Shown here in pieces: positions 48,240-58,699 of a stretch of 64,000 nt of DNA. The DNA is taken from contig VTPC01000456.1 of assembly GCA_011009095.1 (NCBI GenBank), positions 1 through 64,000 of the forward strand, written 5' to 3'. The stretch comes from Ignelater luminosus (Eukaryota; Arthropoda; Insecta; Coleoptera; Elateridae). Position numbers and translations under genes: made by a program. The number at the start of each line of letters is the position of its first letter. Position 1 is the stretch's first letter. Under the pieces are notes generated by a model, which saw only the letters and a program-made list of their open reading frames with translations, was not told the origin of the DNA and searched no databases.

Positions 48240-48289
48240 ATTCTCGCGAGACCCCTTTTTTGACGGCGCATTACAGAAACTATAAAAGT

Positions 48290-48635
48290 TCAATTAAAGG
48301 AACCAGAAGTTTCTGGCCTTTCTTAAACATTTTAAGATATAGACGAAATACATTTTGACATTTAACTCCTCATTTGTGTCTGAAAATACAAACACTAACC
48401 GCCTAAAATTGATTGGTGCGAATCCGTAGAACATTTCACTAAATCTTAAAATGTACTCTTTCAATTCTTCCTCCATTTCTTTTGAAACAACTGCTCCTCT
48501 ACCTAACCTAGGCGGTTTTTGGTCGCTCTAGAACCAAATACTTCTTCAGAGGTGATTCTGGAATGTTAAAATGCCTCCCAACTTTGTTTGTTTGTTTGTT
48601 TGCTTGTTTCTACCATCTTGTTTAATAATCTATAG
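48290..48635 (-). pseudogene. pogo/Tigger-type transposase, DNA-binding part
   Basis: The minus strand gives GRHFNIPESPLKKYL (the psq-type helix, normally A..F.IP.STL+++), a degenerate linker, KPPRLGRGAVVSKEMEEEL, then KEYILRFSEMFYGFAPINFR and RLVFVFSDTNEEL, matching the CENP-B-type second domain (E.EL..Y...ME..FFGL(T)..D(L/V)R.LA(F/Y)(Q)L...N). The frame stops at 48,294. The following DDE domain is found only after 3.3 kb of inserted sequence, at 44,985. The two parts have the same strand and order, so they most likely come from one copy. Confidence 0.75.
48583..48612. repeat. (TTTG)n microsatellite
   Basis: A run of TTTG units with one TTGC variant, just upstream (in reading direction) of the pogo-type transposase start. 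Confidence 0.8.
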
Positions 48636-48639
48636 ATTT

Positions 48640-51600
48640 TCGAAAGGTTCCTGGAGAATTAGCTGACGATTACCATTACCCTAAAAGGAGTGAAAACCTA
48701 ACCTTGCAAAAAACAAGACAATTTTAAATTTGTATTAAATCTATCATACTAGACGATACGTAAAATACTTCAGTTTTATAATACTAAGCTTAAAATGATA
48801 CAGTAAGGTAAGTAAGCCTTACCTGTTTATTTTGTAAAGATCAGGTGATTTCATAACCAAAGCAAGATTACAATCCGCTTTGCAATAAATTACAGGAAAA
48901 CTGAGATACCGATTGCATTCATTCTGTACATCGGTCTCAGCATCATATGAAGTGACTTTTATACAAACAATAAATTATAAAAGAAGGTTCTTCACTGATT
49001 TTGCAGTTCAGAGCTGGCTAAATTGTTACTCTTCCAATCACCCTGAATTGTAAGCCATTGCAAGTGCTTTGTCCCGACAGTGAGACACTGCAAATGACTT
49101 AAGTGAAAGGTCAAGCCTAACACTATACAACTAAGTTAACTTGATCTTAAAAATTAAAGAAAAAAGAAGCGTAAAGCAATGAATCTGTAAAGTGACAGAG
49201 AAGCAGAAAGAGTATTGAAAAGATTCCAAAGCATTCTTTCACTTCTTGGAGCATAAATTTTTTTTTATCTTTTTCCATCTTTTAGCCAATGTGTTAAACC
49301 TATGATAGGGTTCAGTTTAAATAAATTAGATCTCTGTATTGCGTTTAGCGGTTATTGCTCTGAAACATTTTTGCTGGTTGCATTAAAATGTATACGAGTC
49401 AAGTAATCATTATCTCGTAAATTCCTGGATCCTGCAACTGTAAATCAATATAAATACTAGTGATTTTGTGTATTAAGAAATAAACGATGATAATAATTCT
49501 AGCAGACAAAGAGACCGTAAATTTCTCCTAAATTAAAAATTTGACTGAAATCCAGCCTAAGACATTTTTGACAGATTTTATATTTGATTCGATCAAACTA
49601 CCAATGCGTGGAGAAGGAAACTAAGCAAACATTATTATGTTCTTTGCTTCGGTACATATCTAATTTATTTATTTATTGCATTAAAACTGTCTGACGTAGC
49701 GCTTGTTGCTAAAACTACCGTGGTGGTATCTCGATTGAATATTTATCATGAAAACAAGGTATTCCCATTGGGGTGTTATATAATTACTTCCATGTTGCGT
49801 CATCCTATTTTGAACCAGTTGTCCTTGACAGACATTTTTTTAAAGAATGAAGTATCTTTTAAATGCAGCATAGGTTAAAGAATACGTGAAGTTTCCCTTT
49901 TTGTGTCATATTTATCGATTTAATTAAGACGCTTATGCTACTAAAAGTTCTTAATAAGAAAGTTAACCCTACAGAATATTTTATCTTTTGACACAAAGTT
50001 TCATTCCATTTGAAATGAACTTTATTAATAATATCGTCATTTGAAACTGGTCACTTTCATGGCAATGTCCAACTAATATAAGGAGCAGTAAACAAAATTC
50101 ATTATTTAAAACAAACTACCAGGTCACCGTGTTTGTCGTAGTGCTGACATCACACTCGGGAATTGGCGAGTAGCGGCACTAATGACCACATTTAAATATT
50201 AATGACCAACTGAAATGTTACAGCGCCATACCACTACCTTCTAAGAGTTTTACGATCAATAATTCGGTTCGGGTTGGTGATACAAAACAAAAAGTCGAAT
50301 ATTTCAAACATCAAGAAAGTCAAACTAAACGAAGAAAAAAAGGGGTAGAATGAGGAGGTGAAAAAAACTATGAAATGTTTTCGTAGAATTTTGTGCAGTT
50401 TTCGAGACAATTTTTCATCGTTAATTCTTTAAGCTTGGAATGCGAGTAATATTTCAGGAGCGTTGTCTTTAGGGAATTTAGAAACTTGCACGTGACTACA
50501 CTGTGCTCTAGTGAATCAATAATATCTTTGAAGCCAAGTTATTGGCCCTTGCTCCTTGGAGGATTACTTGAGAAAATGTTGCTTGTTATCAATTCCTTTT
50601 TTTGTTGTATTTGATAGACAAATGTCACTCACAGACAGCGAATCTAATCTTTGTATTTTTAAAGGCTTTGGTAGCTTTTTCAAATTTAATCTTTATAAAT
50701 AGCCATCTGCTGAGACAACAAAAAAGCATTTAATTGTAAGGAAAGAAAAAAATTGAATATAATATTTTATATTGCAGAACCTTTAGTCCTTTAAGCTTCT
50801 TACTCAAAAATAGTTTATTCTGCTCCAATATATTTTTTGAATTAGCATGAAAGGAATTGACTTTATATTTTTTTTTGCACCGACTTTTATTGACATGAAA
50901 TTGTATCAATGGATGATTTGAAGCAAGTAGGTCATGAAAAAGTATATCTACTCTGAAATATTGCGCGGGCCAGTCGCGGAAACGAGCTCAATTTATATAG
51001 CGTATACATAATGGAAACGCTCGTAGATGGCAGCCAGATTCCATGTAATCTAGATTACTGGAACTTTTACAGGCTCTGGATCTCAGGATTCCAGATAAAG
51101 CCCTCCTCTAAAATATCTTTTAACTGAGGATTATAAAAAGACGGAATGGGTTTATATCTATCCACCTAAGAGAAGTTCTTCCAGTTTCCTCTCTTTAATG
51201 CTGCATTTTAAAAAACGATACCCAATCGTGACTGTTCTTATGTTTATTCAGTGAATTCGTATTACCCTTTTAAAAGGTTCGTTTAAAACGTTATTAGAGT
51301 TTCTTTTTATTAAATGTATATCAAAAGGCCATAAGCAAAACTACAACGGCGAGTCGGCGAGTCTAACAAAGTTTCAAAGTCATTGTTTACGTGTTCCGAA
51401 ACAGAATCAGGAGCAGGCAAGCAATCAATTTTGAAAGTTTCGCGTGACACAATATGTCGCCGAGAAAATTCATTTTACACATCAATATTTGATGCCCGGA
51501 TCAAAGCGATAAAGTATCAAAGCCCTTCGTACTAATTTTTTATGTGATATCGACTTTGCGGGTGTTGAAAAGGTCAAGTACAGGTTAACACATATAGTGT

Positions 51601-52289
51601 CTGCCTTCTAGAAGTTTGCGAGTAGAAAGGGGGCCAAGTAGTGTTAATCTTTGACATCGGACAGTCAAGTGGCTACTTATTTGCCGCTGTTTCCTCTTCC
51701 TGTAGTAGCTTCATTCAGTTCGTGCTTTCAGCAGGAATTCACGAGCTTCGCAGCTGCTAAATTTAACAACCTTCCCTAGAGGGGTTTCTCTTTTCACAAT
51801 CTACGAAACTGTTTGGAGATATATTGTTGGTGAACATGTGTTTGTAGTTATTAGAATTTAGAAAAATCTAATATAGATGTCGTTTAGAGTTTAAAATGAA
51901 AATAACCCGACGACGGTCTCTCGAAAAAACCCCAACATTAATAAAGAATTAAACAGAATCAATTACTACGACGATTTCCATTATGTAGAACCCTAACAAG
52001 ATGGGAATGGGTATTATTTACGCTCGCGTTTCTTTTGCTTTGCAATAAATAAACATAAATAATGGAAGTTGTTTGTTTTATTAAGACGATGTAATCAGTA
52101 TCCGACAGTAATTTGATTAAACACATTTGTTACAAAAGTAAATTTAGGTAAACGTTTTAAATTGTTCTTATTTTGTCTTATATTTAAGGTCTATATATGC
52201 ACTATATACCGGACGATAAAATTTATGAGGCACGTTTACACCCGCTCATTTTTACGAGACGAGTTTAGTAAAGATATTTTATATTCCAG
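48640..52289. other. Likely intron sequence, no recognised feature
   Basis: AT-rich with no recognised element or open frame. A GC-richer spot at 50,960-51,060 (GCGCGGGCCAGTCGCGGAAA, followed by a TTTATATAG box) and another at 51,640-51,790 were looked at as promoter or exon candidates without supporting signal. The exon at 52,290 implies that at least the last part is intron. Confidence 0.45.
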
Positions 52290-52422
52290 GTGGCACGACG
52301 GCTCACGTTCAAGCTATTGTCAAAGGGAAGGCGCTTCTCCCCTGCGATCTCACCCCGACTGCCCCCAACGACAGTGTAGTCCTTGTCGTCTGGTACAAGG
52401 ACGAGCACACCCCAATTTACAG
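52290..52422 (+). CDS. Internal exon of a sidestep-like immunoglobulin-domain adhesion protein
   Basis: A 133-nt segment bounded by TTTATATTCCAG and a GTATGT donor. In the third frame it encodes 43 complete residues, with GTTAHVQAIVKGKALLPCDL, then TPTAPNDSVVLVVWYKDEHT and PIY, plus a split codon at each end (phase 1 in, phase 2 out). This is the first half of an immunoglobulin V-type domain: the (A).(V/I)G+.A.LPCD(L/I) B strand with its Cys, a P....D...LV(L/V)W(Y/F)(K/R)(D/E) C strand with the invariant Trp, and PIY. The spacing and LPCD..P wording match the first domain of the insect Sidestep family, surface proteins that bind Beaten path proteins in axon guidance. GC content and codon use differ sharply from the surroundings. 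The rest of the gene is not in the window. Confidence 0.85.
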
Positions 52423-53965
52423 GTATGTCTGTTAATGAACAATTCATGTACTAGCACACGTGTTGATATTTCTTAAGGGCATTGAAGGACAAATGCGATT
52501 ATAGTGTAAGTTTTCGACACCTAATAGGTGTAAATTTCACTCCGACGCGGATACGAAAAATGACGAAACCGGGGCATGGATAATCTTGTCTCGACGATAC
52601 CCGCCCAGTCGATTGCGTCCTGTTACCAGATTAACCAGATTCAACCAACCTAGATTTCCCAAAGGGAGAATTTCGCTCACTACTTTCGCTCTTTTTTCTG
52701 TCCTCGCAATTTCTTGTATCCATCTTGAAGAGGCGTTCTAACCGCAAAGTGGATTACGAGGCCCCTAGAAAAACTTGACATTCCAAAACTCGTTCAAACC
52801 TGGATTTCCGAAGTCCACGAAGAAAATATGAAACAGAGATTGTTATCCCGGCTTGGCCAACGTCCGTCGTTTGACATCCTATCCTACATTTATCTGCCAG
52901 GATAACAGCAGGACGTGCACGTGACCTGCAATGCAATACTGCTTCAAGAGAAATTCTCCTCAGAAACGCCTGATCCGAGAAATATAAGCTTCGGTTATGA
53001 ATTTTTCAAAATATTAAGAAATAAATAAATGGAACGCGTGCGGATAATTTAAAAATTAACTGCCAAATAAATTTCCTTGTATCAGATCAACCCGCAGCAA
53101 GAAAAAATATGTTCGGAACAAATTCCAGAATTTATACGTTGGACATAGCCTTTGCGTTGTGTCGGAAACTGAAACATCGTAAAACTGAAATTATTACATT
53201 TCCTCTTTGGCACCTATACACGTTTCCGGTCGCGCCTACTTCTCTGATATACTGCAACCGGTTTAGTTTAAACGCCCAACTAAAATTGATAGCAGTTCAT
53301 TTATCAAAGATTTCCTCCAAATGAAATGCACCCCTATGAAAAATAAGGCCGCTGGTTAATAGTCTCGTTCTTTATGTAAGCTGTGTGCGTAGCGAAGCTT
53401 TAAAATCGTTATGGCTGTCTGTCAAAGATGGGATCGTATTTGGTTTATAGCCTCAGTTACGAGCTCAGATTACGTGTAATATGTGAGCAGAACTTAAAGG
53501 ACTTTACTGTATTCGGATTTTATAATGTATTTTTAATATTCTTCACTTAGGATTCCTGCGACAAAGCCACCGGAAGCTATATCAAATTCACTAATCCATA
53601 CCAGGAAATCTTTCCTTTAACGTGTATTTTTGGAACGTTTCCTGTTCTTTCACGTACTTTATAAATTTCTTTGCATGTTATAAACTGCTCTATTTGACTC
53701 TATAAAAATCGGTTGGTTTAAATAATAAAAACGTTTCAAAACGGATTTTTACGTTAATCGATTATTTATAAAACAGAAGACTAACAAATTTTAAGTAGAT
53801 CACGGTTATAATATTGTTTAATGATCACCTAATAATATTATCCTTTTTCTACTTAATATGTCGTTTATATCAATTAATTTGTGACAAATTATAAAGTGAT
53901 ACAGTTTGATTCTTTTCGTTATAATCACCAAAACTATTCTTCAAAAACTATTTACAGTGACCATA
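52423..53965. other. Probable intron following the Ig-domain exon
   Basis: The first 500 bp (to about 52,960) are less AT-rich than the rest and hold short open frames on both strands, such as the plus-strand LDIPKLVQTWISEVHEENMK (from about 52,767) ending at a stop. None continues the immunoglobulin domain in the phase required. Beyond 53,000 the sequence is AT-rich background. Confidence 0.45.
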
Positions 53966-54160
53966 TCACAATTTACAGCATGCTTTTTCTACTGTTTTTA
54001 TTACGTTGTTTGTAAACAGAAAAGCTTCAGAAATCATAGACAAATGGGTTGATTTTACAGTCTTAATCAGCCGCTCCCAAAATCCACCCAGATGAGGTGC
54101 AACAAGCAGTAGATATAAATCTCCACCTGATATACAAAACGATGGTGGATTGAACTGCAA
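53966..54160 (-). pseudogene. BEL/Pao-type integrase fragment
   Basis: The minus strand reads MQFNPPSF, then after a few foreign residues VAPHLGGFWERLIKTVKSTH, then LSMISEAFLF. (F)(I/N)PP.(A/S)PH.GG.WER(L/M)(I/V)+.VK is the conserved end of the integrase core in BEL/Pao elements, containing the catalytic Glu (here the E of WER). About 64 codons survive, between unrelated sequence on both sides. It is separate from the BEL/Pao tail at 31 kb. Confidence 0.75.
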
Positions 54161-54169
54161 TTAAGAAAT

Positions 54170-54690
54170 TAAATCCTTAAATGCTTTCATCGTTGTTACT
54201 TATGTGTGTTCCATAAAATTTATTTGATTGTAAGAAAGTATCAGTTCTAATGCATAACTCCTAATAGAACTAATTATCTGATGTCTACAGATAATTACAA
54301 TAGTGACACATTTGTAAATGGTAAACGATTTCAGTCCTTGATGATCTTTTTAAGTTAAATCAAGACACGTTTTATAGAAAAACTACCAGAATCTGCTCAC
54401 AGTATTTTCAAGATTTATGTATCAGGATTGCTTGGTTTATATGGCTTTCCTGAGTAATTTATGCACATATTTATAGTCCGTATCTAAGTTAGTCCCTGTT
54501 TGACTTCAGCAAACACCTTGGTTTAGCACGAATGCTCAGCTTACAAGCTAAACCCAAGTCGCGTATTTCTTTATCTTGTGTCTTAGCCCGCGGGCTCGCA
54601 TTCTTGGATTAAGTTTCAGCTATAAAGTGCAGACTTGAGTATAGCTCAAGCTAGGCTCAAGTACTAACTATAAATGTGGGCTTTACTCTA
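54170..54690. other. No recognised feature
   Basis: AT-rich sequence up to the start of the tandem array. A TTAGCCCGCGGGCTCG stretch near 54,585 is a short GC-rich palindrome. Confidence 0.4.
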
Positions 54691-56095
54691 CTTGTGGTTT
54701 TTGCAAACAATAGTCATCAGTGGTGTCACAAACCAAACTCAAACTGGATGCAACCGATTTCAAATTAGACCTGATCTAAATTCAGTATCAAGCCCATTAG
54801 TCTTGAAGTTGATTAGCCCAATTTGAAGTCGATTGTTCTACTACAACGTAAGGAATCTAAGCCCTCTAGGTTGGTACAAGTACAGTCAAGAATCCATCTA
54901 GAAAGTCAATGCAATGCCGTTTATATCGAATCTTTGCTTTACACTACACGCTAGAAGCCATTCTTGTCGTTCTTTAAGGTTTGATTTTGATATTAATAAA
55001 CCTTCTACGAACCAATTAAGTCTCTGCGTAGAGAGTTGAAGTGGCGCCGTTTCCTGTACTTTCTGTAGCACCCACAACATCATACGCTGCGAAATAGAAC
55101 TATCTGTTGTGTACCTTTTGAAGCTCAAATTGGGTCCAATCAATTTCAATTTGAGGACAATCAATTTTCAAATTGGAACAATCAATTTCAGATTGAACGA
55201 TCAAGTTTGAATTGAGACCAATGAGCTTTAAATTGAGAATTAGCAACTTTCAATTGAGTTGAGATTAATCTCAATTTGAGCTTGATTAATCTCAACTGAA
55301 AGCTGATTAGTCCAACTTCAAATAGGAAAGTTATAGATAGAGTAAAATCCTTAAATCGTTTTGAGGTCCTATCTGCTTTGTTTTTTAACAAAATATCTCT
55401 GCCTTTTCAGGCTGAACTAATTGAACTAATCAACATTGAATTGAGATGAATCAGCTTCAAGCAGAAGCCTAATCAACTTGACATTGGGTTTAGATTAAGT
55501 TTCAATTTGAAATTGATTTACCTCAATTTGAAATTGATTGGTCTCAAATTGAAGTTGACTGTAGCCTTTTAAGCTCAAATTAGAACCAACCAATTTTAAA
55601 TTTAGAGCACTCAATTTCAAACTAGAATAGTAAATTTCAAATTCAATTAATTAACTTGACATTGAGTTAAGATTCGGAGCTGATTTATATCAATTAGAAG
55701 TTGGTTGATCTCAATTTGAAGTTGATTGGTCTCAATTTGACGTTGGCTGTACCCTTTCAAGCTCAGACTGAAACAAATCAATTTTAGATTTAGAACAATA
55801 AATTGCGAATTGGAATTACCAAATTTAAAATTGAACTAATCAACTTCAAGTTGAATTCACTCAATTTCAAATTGACATTAAGCTAGGACTACTCTCAATT
55901 GGAGGTTGATTAATCCTAATCTGAAGTTCATTAATCTCAATTTGAAGTTGATTTATCGCAATTAGAATTTAGTTGGCCTTAATTTGAAGTTGATGTGTCT
56001 CAATTTGAAGCTCAAATTAGACCCAACTAATTTCAAATTTAGAGTACTCAGTTTCATTGTAAGATAGCAAATCTCAAGGTGAACTCCGCATAATC
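54690..56095. repeat. 21-bp-unit array with units in both orientations, left part
   Basis: The basic unit is about 21 bp: TTTGAAGTTGATTGGTCTCAA and close variants. Runs of two or more direct copies occur (for example 55,504-55,560). Units in the opposite orientation, AATTGAACTAATCAACTTGA, alternate with them. They are organised into larger blocks of about 190-210 bp marked by a CCTTTCAAGCTCAAATTAGA-like segment (near 55,566 and 55,754). Short non-repeat gaps lie at 54,865-55,115 and 55,325-55,410. Open frames such as 55,188-55,391 (minus) are read through the repeat. Confidence 0.8.
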
Positions 56096-56139
56096 TCAGT
56101 CCTCTAGCTTCCCACTCAGGCTTCATTGTACAACGTTAC

Positions 56140-56590
56140 AACTTTAACAACAACATTAAGTACGTGTTGTTATATGGGTGTAAGACGCAACGTAACGTAA
56201 GACTGCCGGGATAATCAGCAAACTGCATATCTTTGTAAACAGGTGCTTACAAAGTACTGTAGGAGTAAGACGATCAAACACAATAAGCACTAAAGAACTC
56301 TAAACCATCATTGACCAAAAACCCATTAACGTCGAAATTCAGAAGTGGAAATGGTGCTGGATAGGTAATTCACTAAGGAAGCTAGATGGGGCGGTGGAAA
56401 AGACAGCGCTAAGCTGGAACCTCCGAGGGCGATAAGGCAGGATTGGCAAAGAAGAGCTTAGAAGAGGACAGTTGAGCAAGAGGCAGCAAGGATGGGAAAT
56501 ACATGGAGTCAGGTAAAAAAGCTGGCTCAGGATAGAGAATGGCGGCTTTTGCTTCGACCCTATGTTCCACCCTGGAGACGAAAAAAACTA
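56140..56590 (+). pseudogene. LINE C-terminal tail inserted in the array
   Basis: The plus strand, in shifting frames, reads VLLYGCKT (the (V)LLYG.E.W motif), LQ.FVN+CL-like debris, then FRSGNGAG in one frame and RKWxW in another, WIGNSLRKLDGAVEKTALSW (the +W.WIGHTLRK....(I/V)...AL.W motif), RRQDWQRRA-like sequence (the R+RGRP+.(T)W+R..E.E) and AQDREWRLLLRPYVPP (the AQ(D/N)R..W+.....(L)CS). This is the end of a CR1/RTE-like LINE ORF2. It interrupts the 21-bp array: the same array sequence resumes at about 56,600. It is GC-richer than its surroundings. Confidence 0.75.
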
Positions 56591-56599
56591 AGTCAAGCT

Positions 56600-58060
56600 A
56601 TGTCAAGTTGAACTAATTAACTTGATATTAAGTTCGGATTAGTTTCATTTTAAAGTTGATTGCTTTAATTAAAAGTTGATTGGTCTCAATTAAAAGTTGA
56701 CTGGTCTCCATTTGAAGTCGACTGGTCTCAGTTTGAAGTTGACTGTATTCTTTGAAGCTTAGATTGGAACTAATTAATTTCAAATTTAGAGCACTCGGTT
56801 TCAAATTGGAACAACAAATTTCAAATTGAACTAATCAACTTGACAATGAGTTCAGATTAGTTTCAATTTGAAGTTGACTGTAGTCTTTCAAGATCATATT
56901 GAAACTACTCATTTTTAGATTTCGAGCACTCAGTAACAAATTGGAGAAGCAGATTTCAAATTGAACTAACTAGCTTGACAATGAGTTCAGATTAGTTTCA
57001 CTTTAAAATTGATTGGTTTAAAATTGCAGTTGATTAGTCTCAATCTGTAGTTGATTAGTTTCAGTTCAAAGTCGACAGTACCCTTTCAAGCTCAAATTAG
57101 AATCAATCGATTTCAGATTTAGAGCACTCAGTTTCAAATTAGAATAACAAATTTCAAATTGAACTAATCAACTTGACATTGAGTTCAGATTAGTTTCACT
57201 TTGAAATTGATTGGTTTAATATTGAAGTTGATTAGTCTCAATCTGTAGTTGATTTGGTAACAATTTCTAGTCGACTGTACCCTTTCAAGCTCAATTTAGA
57301 ATCAATCGATTTCAAATTTAGAACATTTAGTTTCAAAAGAATAAAAAATTTCACATTAAACTTATCTACTTGACATTGAATTCAGATTAGTCTCATCTTG
57401 AAGTTGATTTATCTCAATTTGAAGTTGATTGGTTTTAATTTGTAGTAGAGTGGTTTCAATTTGAGACTAATCAACTTGACATTAATTTGGGATTAATCTC
57501 AATTTGAAGTTGATTGTTTTTAATTTTAAGTTGATTAGTTTAATTTGAAGCTGATTGCTCTCACTCTAAAGTTGATTAGTTCAATGTGAAACTGAATGGT
57601 CTTGGTTTGAGCTTTAAAAGTATAGTTTAATTTGAAGGTGATCACTCTTACTTTGACATTGATTTGAGATTAGCCTCAATTTAAGATTGATTTATCTCAA
57701 TTTGAAGTAAATTAATCTTAATTTAAAGTGAACTATACCATTTCAGGCTCAAACTGAAACTAATTCAATTTCAAATTTAGAACAATAATTGCAAATTAGA
57801 ATTACCCATTTTTAATTGAACTAATCAACATCAAGTTAAAATCAATCAACTTCAGGTTGAAATCAATTAAGTTCAAATTGAGACTAATCAACTTGATATT
57901 AAGTTAGGATTACTTTTAATTTGAGGTTGATTAATCCTAATCTGAAGTTCATCACTATCAATTTGAAGTTGATTGGCCCAATTTGAAGCTGATTCGCTTT
58001 TGACCTGAAGTTGAATAGTCCAATTGGCAAGTGATTGGTTCAATTTAAGCTTGAGAAGGT
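56600..58060. repeat. 21-bp-unit array with units in both orientations, right part
   Basis: Continues the array after the LINE insertion with the same unit and the same block marker (CCTTTCAAG or variants near 56,750, 56,890, 57,090, 57,276 and 57,735). Each block contains forward units (TTTGAAGTTGATTGGTCTCA) and reverse ones (TTGAACTAATCAACTTGACA), plus a CATTGAGTTCAGATTAG link. The array ends at about 58,050 and is followed at once by a copy of the GCCCGA-type repeat. Confidence 0.8.
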
Positions 58061-58069
58061 ATGGACCAC

Positions 58070-58240
58070 ATGGCTATGCTCTTAGAGGCGGTCTTTGCAT
58101 AGCTTCCTCGAGAAAGTTAGTAGAAGCAAAACCCGTTTGTAAATCACCACAGGTGACTCATTATTTGTTATAAAATCATTGTTTATGCACTCATCGAGAA
58201 GATTAATTGGAACGAAGGCTATAAGTCTGTTTACGAATCA
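58070..58240 (+). repeat. GCCCGA-type repeat copy at the array edge
   Basis: Contains TTTGCATAGCTTCCTCGAGA, AAGTTAGTAGAAGCAAAACC, then CACCACAGGTGACTCATT and a second CTCATCGAGAAGATTAATTG step. This is the same module order as at 38.3-39.4 kb. Confidence 0.6.
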
Positions 58241-58699
58241 GAATCAGATAAAGAACTACAGAAACACTAAGTGATTTAATTAAAAACGAAATTGTCAGAA
58301 ACGAACCAAACGTAAAACAAGTGTAAACGGAACAAGAGAGCAGCAGCTAAATTTTTGAAACGCCTATTAAGAATGCAAGCAGGGTATCCTGCAAATGACG
58401 TATAAACAACGTGGTACGTGATTTTGCGTCAAAGGATAGAATATTGACAATCGCTTGAAATGAAGCAACAGGTTACAAAAATTAGAACGTTTTCTTGACT
58501 TTTACACTTTTTACGCTGCTTCAGCTGCGACTCGGCAGCAAACGTGTTCTACACAGAAAAGACTAGCAAATAAACAGTTGCTTATGATAGTTGTTTTGGA
58601 GTTAATAATGGACAGCTTAAAGCATCAAAATTGGATAAAAAATAAAATTAAATGTAACAAAACTTATTACAGGTAAAATGAAAAATGTTTTTGTTTCAA

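Noticed and set aside
50960-51060. Promoter with TATA box
   Set aside because: A GC-rich spot next to TTTATATAG is suggestive, but no open reading frame, initiator or downstream exon supports it.
54690-58060. CRISPR-like array of short repeats
   Set aside because: Eukaryotic context, no constant-length unique spacers, units diverged and present in both orientations, no cas genes.
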